Source of the DNA: an uncultured Dermabacteraceae bacterium
GTDB lineage: Bacteria; Actinomycetota; Actinomycetes; Actinomycetales; Dermabacteraceae
Direction: 5' to 3'
Length of the DNA: 64,000 nucleotides
Assembly: GCA_946223075.1 (NCBI GenBank)
Contig: CAMILZ010000006.1
Location: 1-64,000 of the forward strand
Shown here: piece by piece, positions 43,442 through 54,676 of the stretch
How the letters are laid out: every line of letters begins with the position of its first letter
How positions within the stretch are numbered: the stretch's first letter is position 1
Notes under the pieces: generated by a model
The model's database searches: none
What the model was told of the DNA's origin: nothing
What the model saw: the letters and a program-made list of their open reading frames with translations, nothing else
Translations under genes and position numbers: made by a program

Positions 43442-43984
43442 ATGTATCTGGCAAGTGGAGAAGGAGAGGTCAGCAAGTACGCCCTGCTGATCCCCGAAGT
43501 TCCCGAAATTATCTGGAGCTTCATCTTCATCCTCATCTTTGCCGTCGTGTTCATGAAGTTCGTGCTCCCGAAGCTCAACCGGGTCCTGGACGAACGCGCC
43601 GAAAAGATCGAGGGTGGCATCCGTAAAGCGGAAGAAGCCCAGTACGAGGCCGATCGCCTCAAGGCTGCGCAGGAAAGCGAACTCGCTGCAGCACGCCGCG
43701 AAGCCGCCGAGATGCGCGAAAAAGCCCGTGAAGAGGGCTCGCGCATCATCGAAGAGGCCCGCACGCGTGCAAGCCTTGAGACCGAACGCATGATCGGTGC
43801 GGGCAAGCAGCAGATCGCGGCTGAGCAGGCGCAAGCAAGCGCGGAGCTTCGCGGCGAAGTCGGCTCGCTCGCCAGCACGCTCGCCTCGAAGATCGTTGGC
43901 GAGTCGCTCAGCGACGATGAGCGCTCGCGCCGCGTGATCGATCGGTTCCTCGACGAGCTCGAATCGTCGACCGCGGCGAAGTAA
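43442..43984 (+). CDS. atpF: F1Fo ATP synthase subunit b
   Basis: A 180-residue peripheral-stalk subunit: one membrane helix (about 18-38) followed by a long charged coiled coil (about 50-160). It starts twelve bases after atpE and ends fourteen bases before atpH. Confidence 0.95.
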   Translation: MYLASGEGEVSKYALLIPEVPEIIWSFIFILIFAVVFMKFVLPKLNRVLDERAEKIEGGIRKAEEAQYEADRLKAAQESELAAARREAAEMREKAREEGSRIIEEARTRASLETERMIGAGKQQIAAEQAQASAELRGEVGSLASTLASKIVGESLSDDERSRRVIDRFLDELESSTAAK

Positions 43985-43998
43985 GGAAGGCACAGCAC

Positions 43999-44811
43999 AT
44001 GCGCGGAGTTTCCGCCACGTCGCTCCAGAGCGTGTTACGGCGCGCCTCGGAGACCACCTCGGCGAACGCCCCCAGCACCGAGATCGCGAGCGAGCTCTTC
44101 GAAGCCGTGCGCGTGATCGACTCGAGCAATCAGCTCGTTCGCCTCTTGAGCGACCCCGGTCGCGATGAGGACCTCAAGGCCGATGTCGTGCGGCGCCTCT
44201 TCGGCGGCCGCGTGAGCGAAGCCTGCCTCGAGGTGCTCCTTGAGGCATCGCGGTGCACCTGGTCGGAGCAAAACCACCTCCTCGAAGGAATCGAATTCGC
44301 GGGCGTGGCCCTCGTTCTCGACGAAGCTCGAGGTCGCGGTGCGGCGCACACCGTGGAAGAAGAACTCTTCCAGGTCGCGCGCCTCGTTGAGGACACCCCG
44401 GAGCTCTCCGAAGCATTCGATTCCAAGCGCGACGACGTACCGGCGCGCGTGGGGATCATCGAGAAGCTCCTGAGTGGCAAGGTGGACCAGGCAACCGTCG
44501 GAATTGCCGCGCAAGCGGTGAGCTTCGAGGCCGCTGCGAAGGTTCCCGCCCGGCTCCTCGAGTTCGCACACTTCGCGAGCGCTGAGCGCGACCGACGCTC
44601 CGGCGTGGTCACGAGCGCGGTAGCGCTGACTCCCGAGCAGCAAGAACGCCTCACGCGCATTCTCTCCGCCCGCTACGGCGGCGAGCTAAGCCTGAACTAC
44701 GAGATCGACCCGAGCGTGATTGGCGGCCTCCGCATCACGATCGGTGACGACCTCTACGACGCCACGATCTTCGGCCGTGTTCGCGATGCTCGCGAACGCA
44801 TTTCCGCCTAA
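43999..44811 (+). CDS. atpH: F1Fo ATP synthase subunit delta
   Basis: A 270-residue peripheral-stalk subunit linking subunit b to the F1 head; the length is normal for actinobacteria, longer than the about 177 residues of E. coli. The C-terminal signature is YEIDPSVIGGLRITIGDDLYDATI. It is in normal operon position between atpF and atpA. Confidence 0.95.
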   Translation: MRGVSATSLQSVLRRASETTSANAPSTEIASELFEAVRVIDSSNQLVRLLSDPGRDEDLKADVVRRLFGGRVSEACLEVLLEASRCTWSEQNHLLEGIEFAGVALVLDEARGRGAAHTVEEELFQVARLVEDTPELSEAFDSKRDDVPARVGIIEKLLSGKVDQATVGIAAQAVSFEAAAKVPARLLEFAHFASAERDRRSGVVTSAVALTPEQQERLTRILSARYGGELSLNYEIDPSVIGGLRITIGDDLYDATIFGRVRDARERISA

Positions 44812-44881
44812 GAATCACCAAAGAGAACACGAACACCCCTCCCGGCGCCGCCGGGAATGACCAAGAAGGAAGCGGAGCGCG

Positions 44882-46510
44882 ATGGCCGAGCTCACCATTC
44901 GTCCCGAGGACATTCGGGACGCACTCGACACTGCGGTGTCGAACTACCAGCCCCAGAACGCAGGTCGCGAAGAAATCGGCCGCGTCACCGAATCAGCAGA
45001 CGGTATTGCACGCGTCTCGGGTCTGCCGAACCTCATGGCAAACGAGCTCGTGCGCTTCGAGGACGGCACCCTCGGCCTCGCCCTCAACCTTGAGCTTCGC
45101 GAGGTCGGCGTCGTCGTGCTCGGCGAGTTCACCGGCATCGAAGAGGGCCAAGAGGTGCGCCGCACCGGGGAAGTCCTTTCGGTTCCCGTTGGCGACGGTT
45201 ACCTCGGGCGCGTCGTTGACCCGATGGGCCGCCCCATCGACGGCCTTGGCGACATCGAGACCACGGGCCGCCGCGCCCTCGAACTCCAGGCGCCGAGCGT
45301 GATGCAGCGCAAGAGCGTGAAGGAACCGCTCCAGACCGGCATCAAGGCCATCGACTCGATGACCCCGATCGGCCGCGGCCAGCGCCAGCTCATCATCGGC
45401 GACCGCCAGACCGGCAAGACCACGATCGCCGTGGACACGATCCTCAACCAGAAGGCCAACTGGGAAACGGGCGACCCGGATCAGCAGGTGCGCTGCATCT
45501 ACGTCGCCGTGGGCCAGAAGGGCTCGACCATCGCCTCGGTGCGCGCGACCCTTGAGGAGAACGGTGCGCTCGACTACACGACGATCGTTGCGGCTCCCGC
45601 TTCCGATCCCGCGGGCTTCAAGTACATCGCCCCCTACGCCGGCTCTGCCATCGGTCAGCACTGGATGTACGAGGGCAAGCACGTTCTCATCGTGTTCGAT
45701 GACCTCTCGAAGCAGGCCGAGGCCTACCGTGCCGTGTCTCTTCTTCTGCGCCGTCCGCCGGGCCGCGAGGCTTACCCGGGCGACGTCTTCTTCCTCCACT
45801 CGCGTCTCCTCGAGCGCTGCGCAAAGCTCTCCGACGAGATGGGCGGCGGCTCGATGACCGGCCTTCCGATCATCGAAACGAAGGCGAACGACGTCTCGGC
45901 GTACATTCCCACGAACGTCATTTCGATTACCGACGGCCAGTGCTTCCTGCAGTCGGACCTCTTCAACGCCAACCAGCGCCCCGCCGTGGACGTCGGCATC
46001 TCGGTGTCGCGCGTGGGTGGTTCGGCGCAGACCAAGGCGATGAAGGGCGTCTCCGGCACGCTCAAGATCTCGCTCGCGCAGTACCGCGACCTCGAGGCCT
46101 TCGCGATGTTCGCCTCGGATCTCGATGCCGCCTCGAAGCAGCAGCTCGCGCGTGGCGCTCGCCTCACCGAGCTCCTCAAGCAGGGCCAGGCAAAGCCGAT
46201 GCCGTTCGAAGAACAGGTCGTCTCGATCTGGGCCGGCACGCGCGGCAAGCTCGACGAAATCGAGGTTGATGAGATTCTCGAGTTCGAGGAGCGCCTGCAC
46301 GAGTTCCTGCGCCACAACGGCACGATCCTCGAGACGATCCGCGAGACCAAGAAGTTCTCGCCGGAAACCGAAGCTGAGCTCGACACCGTGATCGAGAACG
46401 TCAAGCGCGACTACTTCGCTGAAAAGCAGAAGGACGCCGTGTACGACAACGATGGCGTGATCGAGGACGAGTCAATCGAGCAAGAGTCGATCCTCAAGTC
46501 CTCCAAGTAG
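44882..46510 (+). CDS. atpA: F1Fo ATP synthase subunit alpha
   Basis: A 542-residue regulatory nucleotide-binding subunit. The P loop is GDRQTGKT near 172, and the family signature is [17 protein letters not shown]. The C-terminus is extended by an acidic tail, as in other actinobacteria. GGAAGCGGAG precedes the ATG. Confidence 0.98.
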   Translation: MAELTIRPEDIRDALDTAVSNYQPQNAGREEIGRVTESADGIARVSGLPNLMANELVRFEDGTLGLALNLELREVGVVVLGEFTGIEEGQEVRRTGEVLSVPVGDGYLGRVVDPMGRPIDGLGDIETTGRRALELQAPSVMQRKSVKEPLQTGIKAIDSMTPIGRGQRQLIIGDRQTGKTTIAVDTILNQKANWETGDPDQQVRCIYVAVGQKGSTIASVRATLEENGALDYTTIVAAPASDPAGFKYIAPYAGSAIGQHWMYEGKHVLIVFDDLSKQAEAYRAVSLLLRRPPGREAYPGDVFFLHSRLLERCAKLSDEMGGGSMTGLPIIETKANDVSAYIPTNVISITDGQCFLQSDLFNANQRPAVDVGISVSRVGGSAQTKAMKGVSGTLKISLAQYRDLEAFAMFASDLDAASKQQLARGARLTELLKQGQAKPMPFEEQVVSIWAGTRGKLDEIEVDEILEFEERLHEFLRHNGTILETIRETKKFSPETEAELDTVIENVKRDYFAEKQKDAVYDNDGVIEDESIEQESILKSSK

Positions 46511-46554
46511 TGGCGGATGTTCGAGTAAGAGAACGTTAGTCACGAGGGAGAGAT

Positions 46555-47475
46555 ATGGGAGCCCAGCAAAGGGAATACAAGAAGCGGATCGGCTCCGCGA
46601 AGGGCATGAAGAAAATCTTCCAGGCCCAGGAAATGATCGCGGCTGCCCGAATCTCGAAGGCGCACGCGCGCGTGCAGGCCACGACCCCCTACGCGCAAGC
46701 GATCACGAACGCAATCGCCTCGGTCGTGCAGCACTCGGAAGAGGCGAACCACCCGTTCCTTGAAGCGGATCGCACCTTCTCCAACCGCGTCGGTGTTCTC
46801 CTCATTACCTCGGATCGCGGCATGGCGGGTTCGTACTCGCCGAGCGCGATCCGCGAGGCCGAGCACCTCACGAACAAGCTCCGCGAAGAAGGCAAGCAGC
46901 CGATCCTGTACGTCGTTGGCCGCAAGGGCGATTCGTACTACCGGTTCCGCAACCGCCCCGCCGAGAAGTCGTGGGTGGGCGTCAAGGAAGAAGAACTTCC
47001 AAGGCTCGGGCGCGAGATTTCGGCGCTCTTTCGCGAGGCACTGCTTTCCGAAGAGGTCGAGGAGCACCTCGATGAGCTGTACGTGGTGGGGCACCGGTTC
47101 GTGAACCGTTTCCGCCAGGACGTGAACGTTGTGCGCCTCGTGCCGCTTCAACTCAAGTCGGGGGACGCCGCCGAGAGCAGGCTGACGAAGCAGTACCCGC
47201 TGTACGAGTACACGCCGAGCGCCGACGAGGTGTTCGAAGAGCTCGTGCCGCGCTACGTCGAGTCGCGCATCATCAACATCCTCCTTCAGTCGATCGCGTC
47301 GGAGCACGCGAGCAGGCAGAAGGCGATGAAGACCGCGACCGACAACGCGGAAACGCAGATCCAGAAGTTCACTCGCCTTGCAAACTCCGCTCGCCAGGCC
47401 GAGATCACCCAGGAAATCACGGAGATCGTGGGCGGTGCGGACGCCCTCAATGCCTCCGGCAGGAAAGAACGCTGA
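46555..47475 (+). CDS. atpG: F1Fo ATP synthase subunit gamma
   Basis: A 306-residue central rotor shaft. The N-terminal signature is RIGSAKGMKKIFQAQEMIAA, SDRGMAGSYS lies near 85, and the C-terminal helix has TDNAETQIQKFTRLANSARQAEITQEITEIVGGADAL. GAGGGAG lies before the ATG. Confidence 0.97.
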   Translation: MGAQQREYKKRIGSAKGMKKIFQAQEMIAAARISKAHARVQATTPYAQAITNAIASVVQHSEEANHPFLEADRTFSNRVGVLLITSDRGMAGSYSPSAIREAEHLTNKLREEGKQPILYVVGRKGDSYYRFRNRPAEKSWVGVKEEELPRLGREISALFREALLSEEVEEHLDELYVVGHRFVNRFRQDVNVVRLVPLQLKSGDAAESRLTKQYPLYEYTPSADEVFEELVPRYVESRIINILLQSIASEHASRQKAMKTATDNAETQIQKFTRLANSARQAEITQEITEIVGGADALNASGRKER

Positions 47476-49313
<1,838 letters not shown>

Positions 49314-49337
49314 CATCCGCGAGACTTCCTATCGCAG

Positions 49338-49370
49338 AAGACCCCACCTGCCGCGTGCAGGTGGGGTCTT
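49338..49370. terminator. Terminator of the atp operon
   Basis: A perfect 14-bp inverted repeat beginning AAGACCCCACCTGC with a five-base loop, followed by a short T run. It lies between atpC (+) and nagA (-) and can serve both strands. Confidence 0.9.
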
Positions 49371-49385
49371 TGCGTATGCCTGGAG

Positions 49386-50582
49386 TCAGTTCACCCAGCC
49401 TCCGCCGTGCATGACGCGAACGGGGGAGAGGCCCTCAGCGTCGACGAGCACGAGATCGGCGCGTGCGCCTTCGCGAAGCTGGCCGATGTCCGCGCGCCCG
49501 AGAACACGTGCGGGAGTTGCGGTCGCGGCGAGAACCGCGCGCTCGAGCGGTACTCCCGCGTCGAGGTGCGCGAAGCGCACGACATCGAGAAGGTGGGCGG
49601 TGCCGCCCGCGATCGCCCCGCCCTCGGTGAGGGTTGCGACGCCATTTTTCACCGTCACGGGGAGCGAGCCGAGCACGTAGTTGCCGTCGGCCATGCCAGT
49701 CGCGGCCATCGCGTCGGTGATGAGCATGATCTGACCGTCGCCGATGAGGTCGAACGTGTAGCGCACGGTGTCGGCGGAGGTATGGACGCCGTCGGCAATG
49801 AGTTCGGCCACCACGGCGCCCTGCGCTGCCTGGTCGATGGCGGCGAATGCGGGACCGGCATCGCGGTGGTGGATGGGCCGCATCGCGTTGAACAGGTGGG
49901 TGGCGGTGGGGAGGGAAGAGCGGGCTTCTGGTCCGACGCTTGCGAGCCTCTCTCGTGCCTTTTGGATCGCGGTGACCATCTGCTCGCCGGTGCAGTCGGT
50001 GTGGCCGTAGCTCGGGAGGGCCCCGTTCGCGATCAGGGCGTGGGAGACGGCGCCGTCGAGGTCGGTTTCGGGTGCGATCGTCATGGTTGCGATCGTGCCG
50101 CCGCCCGCCTCGAGCAGCGCGAGGGTGCGCTCGGCGTCGCCCTCGGCGATGAACTGAGGATCGTGTGCGCCTTTGCGCGCGTGTGAAATGAAGGGGCCTT
50201 CGAGGTGGATCCCCGCGAGTTCGCCGCTCTCGACGAGGGAGCGAAGCGCGCTCACGCGTGTGAGGAGTGTTTCTTGAGACGCGGTGACGAGCGAGGCGAC
50301 GATGCTCGTCGTGCCGTGTGCGCGATGTTCCGCGATCGCGGGCGCCGCCTGCTCGGGGTTCTCGGTGTCGGGGAAGGAGAATCCGCCGCCGCCGTGGCAG
50401 TGGATGTCCACCAGACCGGGGAGTATGAGCCCGTCGTGGCGCATGTGCTCGTGGGTCTCGAATCCACGGGGAACGTCGCTTGCCGGGCCGGCGTAGGCGA
50501 TTGAGCCGCCGTCAAGAACGATGGCGGCGTCTGGAACGAAAGTTCCTGAGAGAAAAGCGGTGCCGTCGATGCGCATTGCCAT
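49386..50582 (-). CDS. nagA: N-acetylglucosamine-6-phosphate deacetylase
   Basis: A 398-residue amidohydrolase in amino-sugar recycling. Metal motif DIHCHGGGGF is near 58-67, the metal-binding Glu is in GIHLEGPFIS, His in YGHTDC and TATHLFNAMRPIHHR, and the catalytic Asp in LITDAMAATGM. The start codon directly follows the nucS stop (TAAATG), so the two genes are coupled. No nagB or sugar transporter is adjacent. Confidence 0.94.
   Translation of the reverse strand: MAMRIDGTAFLSGTFVPDAAIVLDGGSIAYAGPASDVPRGFETHEHMRHDGLILPGLVDIHCHGGGGFSFPDTENPEQAAPAIAEHRAHGTTSIVASLVTASQETLLTRVSALRSLVESGELAGIHLEGPFISHARKGAHDPQFIAEGDAERTLALLEAGGGTIATMTIAPETDLDGAVSHALIANGALPSYGHTDCTGEQMVTAIQKARERLASVGPEARSSLPTATHLFNAMRPIHHRDAGPAFAAIDQAAQGAVVAELIADGVHTSADTVRYTFDLIGDGQIMLITDAMAATGMADGNYVLGSLPVTVKNGVATLTEGGAIAGGTAHLLDVVRFAHLDAGVPLERAVLAATATPARVLGRADIGQLREGARADLVLVDAEGLSPVRVMHGGGWVN
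49932..49944 (+). repeat. One-mismatch copy of the 13-mer (TCCGACGCTTGCG)
   Basis: Inside nagA, antisense to the gene. The last base differs from the consensus. Confidence 0.6.
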
Positions 50583-51266
50583 TTAGAAGAGCCTCAATTC
50601 GGAGTTGTCGATACCGCGAAGTTCGTCGTAGTCAAGGGTGAGGCATTCGAAGCCGCGGTCTTTCGCAAGCGTGCGGGCCTGCGGCTTGATTTCCTGCGCG
50701 GCGAACATCCCGGTCACGGGGGCGAGGAGCGGGTCGCGGTTGAGAAGCTCAACGTAGCGGGTCAGCTGCTCGACGCCATCGATCTCGCCGCGGCGCTTGA
50801 TTTCGATCGCGACCGTTCCGCCTTCGGGGTTCTTCGCGAGAATGTCCACGGGGCCGATAGCGGTGGGGTATTCGCGGCGCACGAGCTTCCAGCCCTCCCC
50901 GATGCTTGCCATGTTTTCGGCGAGGAGCGCCTGGAGGTGTGCCTCAACGCCGGCTTTTTCGAGGCCCGGATCGATCCCGAGATCGCGGCTCATTTCGTCA
51001 AAAATTTCGAAGACCGTGATTTCGAGGCTGTCGCCCGTCTTCTTGTGCGTGACTTTCCAGGTCTCGAGAGCGTCTTCGGCCTCGGCTGGTTCGATCGTGA
51101 GCGTGCACGGCGGCGCCATCCAGTTGAGGGGCTTGTAACTGCCGCCATCGGAGTGGACGAGCACGCTGCCGTCGGCTTTGACCACGAGCAGTCGAGGGGC
51201 GCGCGCGAGATGCGCCGTGAGCCGCCCGACGTAATTGACAGAGCATTCCGCTAAAACTAATCGCAC
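50583..51266 (-). CDS. nucS: Mismatch-specific endonuclease NucS/EndoMS
   Basis: A 227-residue enzyme of the MutS/MutL-independent mismatch repair of actinobacteria; it cuts both strands at mismatches. An N-terminal DNA-binding domain contains YVGRLTAHL and [10 protein letters not shown]. The C-terminal nuclease domain has GPVDILA and [24 protein letters not shown]. The last residues SELRLF form a probable beta-clamp binding tail. The GTG at 51266 gives the family N-terminus. Conserved linkage to the atp operon is typical. Confidence 0.96.
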   Translation of the reverse strand: MRLVLAECSVNYVGRLTAHLARAPRLLVVKADGSVLVHSDGGSYKPLNWMAPPCTLTIEPAEAEDALETWKVTHKKTGDSLEITVFEIFDEMSRDLGIDPGLEKAGVEAHLQALLAENMASIGEGWKLVRREYPTAIGPVDILAKNPEGGTVAIEIKRRGEIDGVEQLTRYVELLNRDPLLAPVTGMFAAQEIKPQARTLAKDRGFECLTLDYDELRGIDNSELRLF

Positions 51267-51431
51267 CGGTAAAGCCTACGTGATGGGTCTTTGAGCGCTC
51301 TTTACATGAAATGTTGACCTGCCCACTGGATGTGGCAGCCTTCAGCCCATCGCAGGAAAACTCCGCCAAAATAGGTGGGTACTGTGAAAAGCAGCATTGT
51401 TGACGTCGGAAGAGTGAAAGGTCGTGTCCCC

Positions 51432-52661
51432 ATGCGAAAGTGGCTAGCGGGCATCCTCATCCTCCTCGGTCTTGCGGGACTTGCACTCGGATGGGCCGGC
51501 CAAACCGTGTGGGCACCGAAGGAGAACCACACGGCGAAAGCGAGCTTCACGAGCCCCGGAGCGGCCGTCGTCATCAATCCCGGCGTGCTCTATGTGGGTG
51601 GTCAAAAAGGCGCCGTGAAGATCACCTCGAGCGGTGACTACTACATGATTTCCGCCCCCGAGGGCACCGTGAAGGAATACCTCGCGAAGTCGAAATACAC
51701 GGCGATTACGGGCGCCTCGAATTGGTCGACTCTCGCGACGAGTACCGAAAATGCCGAGAAGAGCGAGGGCACCGCGGGCATTCAGAACTCTGACCTGTGG
51801 ACCGATGTCAAACAGAAGAAATCGGGGGAGACCTTCACGATCGAGGAGTGGTCAAAGGCCGAGCTCGATCCGCAAAAGCGCCAGCCCTACCGCGCGATTC
51901 TCCTCGCGAATGATGGCGATGCATCGAGCATCACCGAGGTCGAGATTACGTGGCCGTCGAACGCCTCGAATCCGTGGACCCCGTACGCGTACGCGGCCGG
52001 CGCTGTGCTGCTCATCATCGGTCTCGTGCTTCTGCTCATCGCGTTCAACTCGCGCTCGAGGCGTGATGTGGAGCTTGAGGAAGCGATCAAGGATCGCCCG
52101 GTTCTCGAAGAAGGGGAAGGGGAGTCCGACGCTAGCCCCGCTCGGCTCGATGCTTCTCAGGGCGCGGAGCCTCCCGCGGAAGCCCCCAAAGCAGAGGGCT
52201 CGCATGTGGCGGGGGCAGCCGTCGGAATGGGCGAGGCCGCCGAGACTGACGGAGCCAAGACCAATGAAGCTGAGCCGGCTGAGGAGGGCGAGCTTGCTCC
52301 CGAATCGGAGGTGGAATCCGCGAAGGCTCCCGGCGAAAGCGTCACCGAGCCGGTTGCACCTGCAACAGAGCCTACCGAGCACACCGACCCCGCCGAGCCC
52401 GAGCCTACCGACGCTCCGCCGGCAGTTCCTGCAGCCACTTCTGCCGGCGCCGATACTCCCGTGACGGTCGCGCGCAAGGGGCGCCGCCGAGGCAACCCGG
52501 ACGACGTGACCGATCGTCTCAAGGCGCTCGAACTCGACGAAGCCGAAACCACCGAAGGCGAAAGCGTGAAGACTCGCCGTGGCCGCAGGCGCGCCGCCGG
52601 AAGCGCCGTCACGACGACGATGACAGACCCCATTGCCACACGAATCGAGGAGGAACGATGA
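51432..52661 (+). CDS. Membrane protein with long acidic, disordered C-terminal region
   Basis: A 409-residue protein of unrecognised family. One N-terminal membrane helix (about 6-25), an extracytoplasmic domain of about 160 residues, a second helix (about 190-212, YAAGAVLLIIGLVLLLIAF), then a cytoplasmic tail of about 195 residues rich in Glu, Pro, Ala and Thr that ends with two basic patches (RKGRRRG and KTRRGRRR). The ATG at 51432 is used; a GTG 19 codons earlier is possible. It overlaps the lipoprotein gene by four bases. The pairing suggests a common envelope function, not identified. Confidence 0.7.
   Translation: MRKWLAGILILLGLAGLALGWAGQTVWAPKENHTAKASFTSPGAAVVINPGVLYVGGQKGAVKITSSGDYYMISAPEGTVKEYLAKSKYTAITGASNWSTLATSTENAEKSEGTAGIQNSDLWTDVKQKKSGETFTIEEWSKAELDPQKRQPYRAILLANDGDASSITEVEITWPSNASNPWTPYAYAAGAVLLIIGLVLLLIAFNSRSRRDVELEEAIKDRPVLEEGEGESDASPARLDASQGAEPPAEAPKAEGSHVAGAAVGMGEAAETDGAKTNEAEPAEEGELAPESEVESAKAPGESVTEPVAPATEPTEHTDPAEPEPTDAPPAVPAATSAGADTPVTVARKGRRRGNPDDVTDRLKALELDEAETTEGESVKTRRGRRRAAGSAVTTTMTDPIATRIEEER
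52125..52137 (+). repeat. One-mismatch copy of the 13-mer (TCCGACGCTAGCC)
   Basis: Inside the preceding membrane-protein gene. Position 10 is A instead of T. Confidence 0.6.
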
Positions 52662-53692
52662 CAGGACTTTCGAGGCGCAGCCTCCTCGGACTGACCGCAC
52701 TCACCGCCGCTGGCGCACTGAGCGCCTGCGGAAGTGAAAAGAAGCCGCCGAAGGTTGACCCGGGCCCGAAGCTCGCGAGCCCCACACCGGAGCTCACGGG
52801 AACAAAGCTCGGTGAGATTCTCACGCAGTATGCGAGCACGCTCGAAAAAGCCGATGCGGAAAAGAACGCGGACCTCCTCGCCCCCCGAATCTCTGGGAGC
52901 GCCGCGGAGTTTCGCCGCGCGACCTACGACATCATCGCGAAGGTTCCCGAACACGAAAGCGCTCTTCAGCGTCCGAGCGACAATCTCGTCGTGCCGATTT
53001 CCTCGACCTCGGAGGGTTTTCCGCGCTATGCGCTCGCGCTCGTGGACGACACGTCAAACGCGGGGGAGGCGCGCTTCTTCGTGGGCCTTGAACAGAAGGA
53101 CGCCCGCTCCGACTACACGTCATGGGGCTGGGCTCGCCAGGCAGCAGGGATCGAGATGCCAACCGTGCCGAGCGCCGAGGCCGGGACGAAGCAGGTCGAT
53201 ATCGAGGAGCAAGGTCTCGTGCTGACGCCGAAGGAAACACTCGCGAAGTACGCGGCGGTGCTCACGGATGGGCACGATAATGCCGATCCCGACGACCTCA
53301 TTCTCGAGGACCCGTTCCAGCAGAGCGCCCACGCGGAAATCCAGGGCGAACGCGCGCAAATGAACGAGGGAGTGGACTGGGACGAGGTCGCCTCCGTGCG
53401 CGAAGAATACGCCGTCAAGGACGGTGAATTCCTCGGGCTCGCGACCGCCGAAGGCGGGGCCGTCATCATGGGCACGCTCACGTCGACTCGCCGCGTGAGC
53501 GTGAACTCCGGTTCGATCTCGTACGCGGAGGACAACCTCTACACGAAACTCGCGGGAACCAAGAAGTTCGAAAAAGAGCTTGTGCGCACGTACGGCACGA
53601 CCGTGCTCGTGCACATCCCCGCTGCGGACTCTGGCGCGAAGGTCCAGCCGATCGGGGCCTACAAGGTCCTTCTCTCGGTCTCCGGCAGCTGA
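52658..53692 (+). CDS. Putative lipoprotein with a twin-arginine-like signal
   Basis: A 344-residue secreted protein. The N-terminus SRRSLLGLTALTAAGALSAC has a twin-arginine pair, a hydrophobic core and a lipobox LSAC, so it is probably lipid-anchored after Cys22. The mature part begins with a Pro/Lys-rich spacer and has no recognised catalytic motif. It starts inside the stop of the membrane-protein gene (ATGA) and lies 32 bases before a thioredoxin-fold gene. Function unknown. Confidence 0.75.
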   Translation: MTGLSRRSLLGLTALTAAGALSACGSEKKPPKVDPGPKLASPTPELTGTKLGEILTQYASTLEKADAEKNADLLAPRISGSAAEFRRATYDIIAKVPEHESALQRPSDNLVVPISSTSEGFPRYALALVDDTSNAGEARFFVGLEQKDARSDYTSWGWARQAAGIEMPTVPSAEAGTKQVDIEEQGLVLTPKETLAKYAAVLTDGHDNADPDDLILEDPFQQSAHAEIQGERAQMNEGVDWDEVASVREEYAVKDGEFLGLATAEGGAVIMGTLTSTRRVSVNSGSISYAEDNLYTKLAGTKKFEKELVRTYGTTVLVHIPAADSGAKVQPIGAYKVLLSVSGS

Positions 53693-53724
53693 GCGAGAAC
53701 AAGGCAGGCGACGAAGGAGAAACG

Positions 53725-54597
53725 ATGACGAGCTCATACGGCGTGATGGACTTCAACACGCTCAAAAAGGAAAACCACACCGGCGGCACGTCCGACCCGC
53801 TCGAGGGCGAAGTCGCGGTAAGCGAGGCCAACCTCGAGAACCTCATTAAGGAGTCAGAACAGCACCTCACGATCTTGTTCGTGACGAGTGCGCGCGTGAA
53901 CGGTGGCGCGGCCTTTACCGACGAACTCCGCGCGGTGATCGCGAAGCACGCCGGCACGATTCGTCTCGCGATCCTCGACGCCGATCAGCAGCCGCGCGTT
54001 GCCGCGGCGCTGCGCGTTCAGTCACTCCCCACGGCCGTGCTTCTCATGAAGGGGCAGATCCAGCCACTCTTCGAAGGCGTCGTGACGAAGGAACAGCTCG
54101 CCCCCGTCATGGACGAGCTCGCCGCGCTCGCCGCCAAGGAAGGCATGCACACCGAGGCTCCGCGCGAGGAAGCCGAGCAGCCGGCACTTCCCGAAGCGCT
54201 CGAGAAGGCCTACACGGCGATGGAGAGCGGCGACATGGACGGTGCCGAGGCAGCGTTCACCGCGTACCTCGAGGACCATCCCGGCGAGAGTGAGGCGAAG
54301 AAGGGCCTTGCCGTGATCGCACTCATGCGCCGAACCCAGGGAGTTGAGCTGCAGGCAGGCCGGGAAGCCGCCGCTTCGAACCCGAAGGACATCGATGCGC
54401 AGCTTGTCGCTGCCGATCTCGACCTTCTCGGCGGGCACGTTGAGGATTCGTTCGCGCGCCTTCTGACCTCTTTCCGCGACACGCCCGCGGAGCGCGACCG
54501 CATCCGCGCGCGATTGCTTGAGCTTTTCGACGTCGTGGGAGCGGAAGACGATCGCGTGCTCCAGGCGCGCAAGAAGCTCAGCCGGCTCATGTTCTAA
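53725..54597 (+). CDS. YbbN-like thioredoxin-fold/TPR protein lacking the CxxC motif
   Basis: A 290-residue cytoplasmic protein. Residues 30-135 have a thioredoxin-like fold (LDADQQPRVAAALRVQSLPTAVLLMKGQ with the cis-Pro loop), but the active-site WCxxC is replaced by SARVNGGAAF, so it has no thiol redox chemistry. Residues 155-285 form TPR-like helical repeats (EKAYTAMESGDMDGAEAAF). This architecture matches the YbbN/CnoX co-chaperone family; several actinobacterial members lack the cysteines. GAAGGAG precedes the ATG. Confidence 0.85.
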   Translation: MTSSYGVMDFNTLKKENHTGGTSDPLEGEVAVSEANLENLIKESEQHLTILFVTSARVNGGAAFTDELRAVIAKHAGTIRLAILDADQQPRVAAALRVQSLPTAVLLMKGQIQPLFEGVVTKEQLAPVMDELAALAAKEGMHTEAPREEAEQPALPEALEKAYTAMESGDMDGAEAAFTAYLEDHPGESEAKKGLAVIALMRRTQGVELQAGREAAASNPKDIDAQLVAADLDLLGGHVEDSFARLLTSFRDTPAERDRIRARLLELFDVVGAEDDRVLQARKKLSRLMF

Positions 54598-54620
54598 AAA
54601 GCACCGCGCGAGCGCGAGGA

Positions 54621-54662
54621 AAAGAGGCGTGCGATCCCTTCGAGGACCGCACGCCTCTTTTT
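54621..54662. terminator. Bidirectional terminator between the ybbN-like gene and glgB
   Basis: AAAGAGGCGTGCG and its complement form a perfect 13-bp stem around 14 bases, followed by a five-T run on the + strand and A-rich on the other. Confidence 0.9.
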
Positions 54663-54676
54663 CAGTTCCTTTGCTA

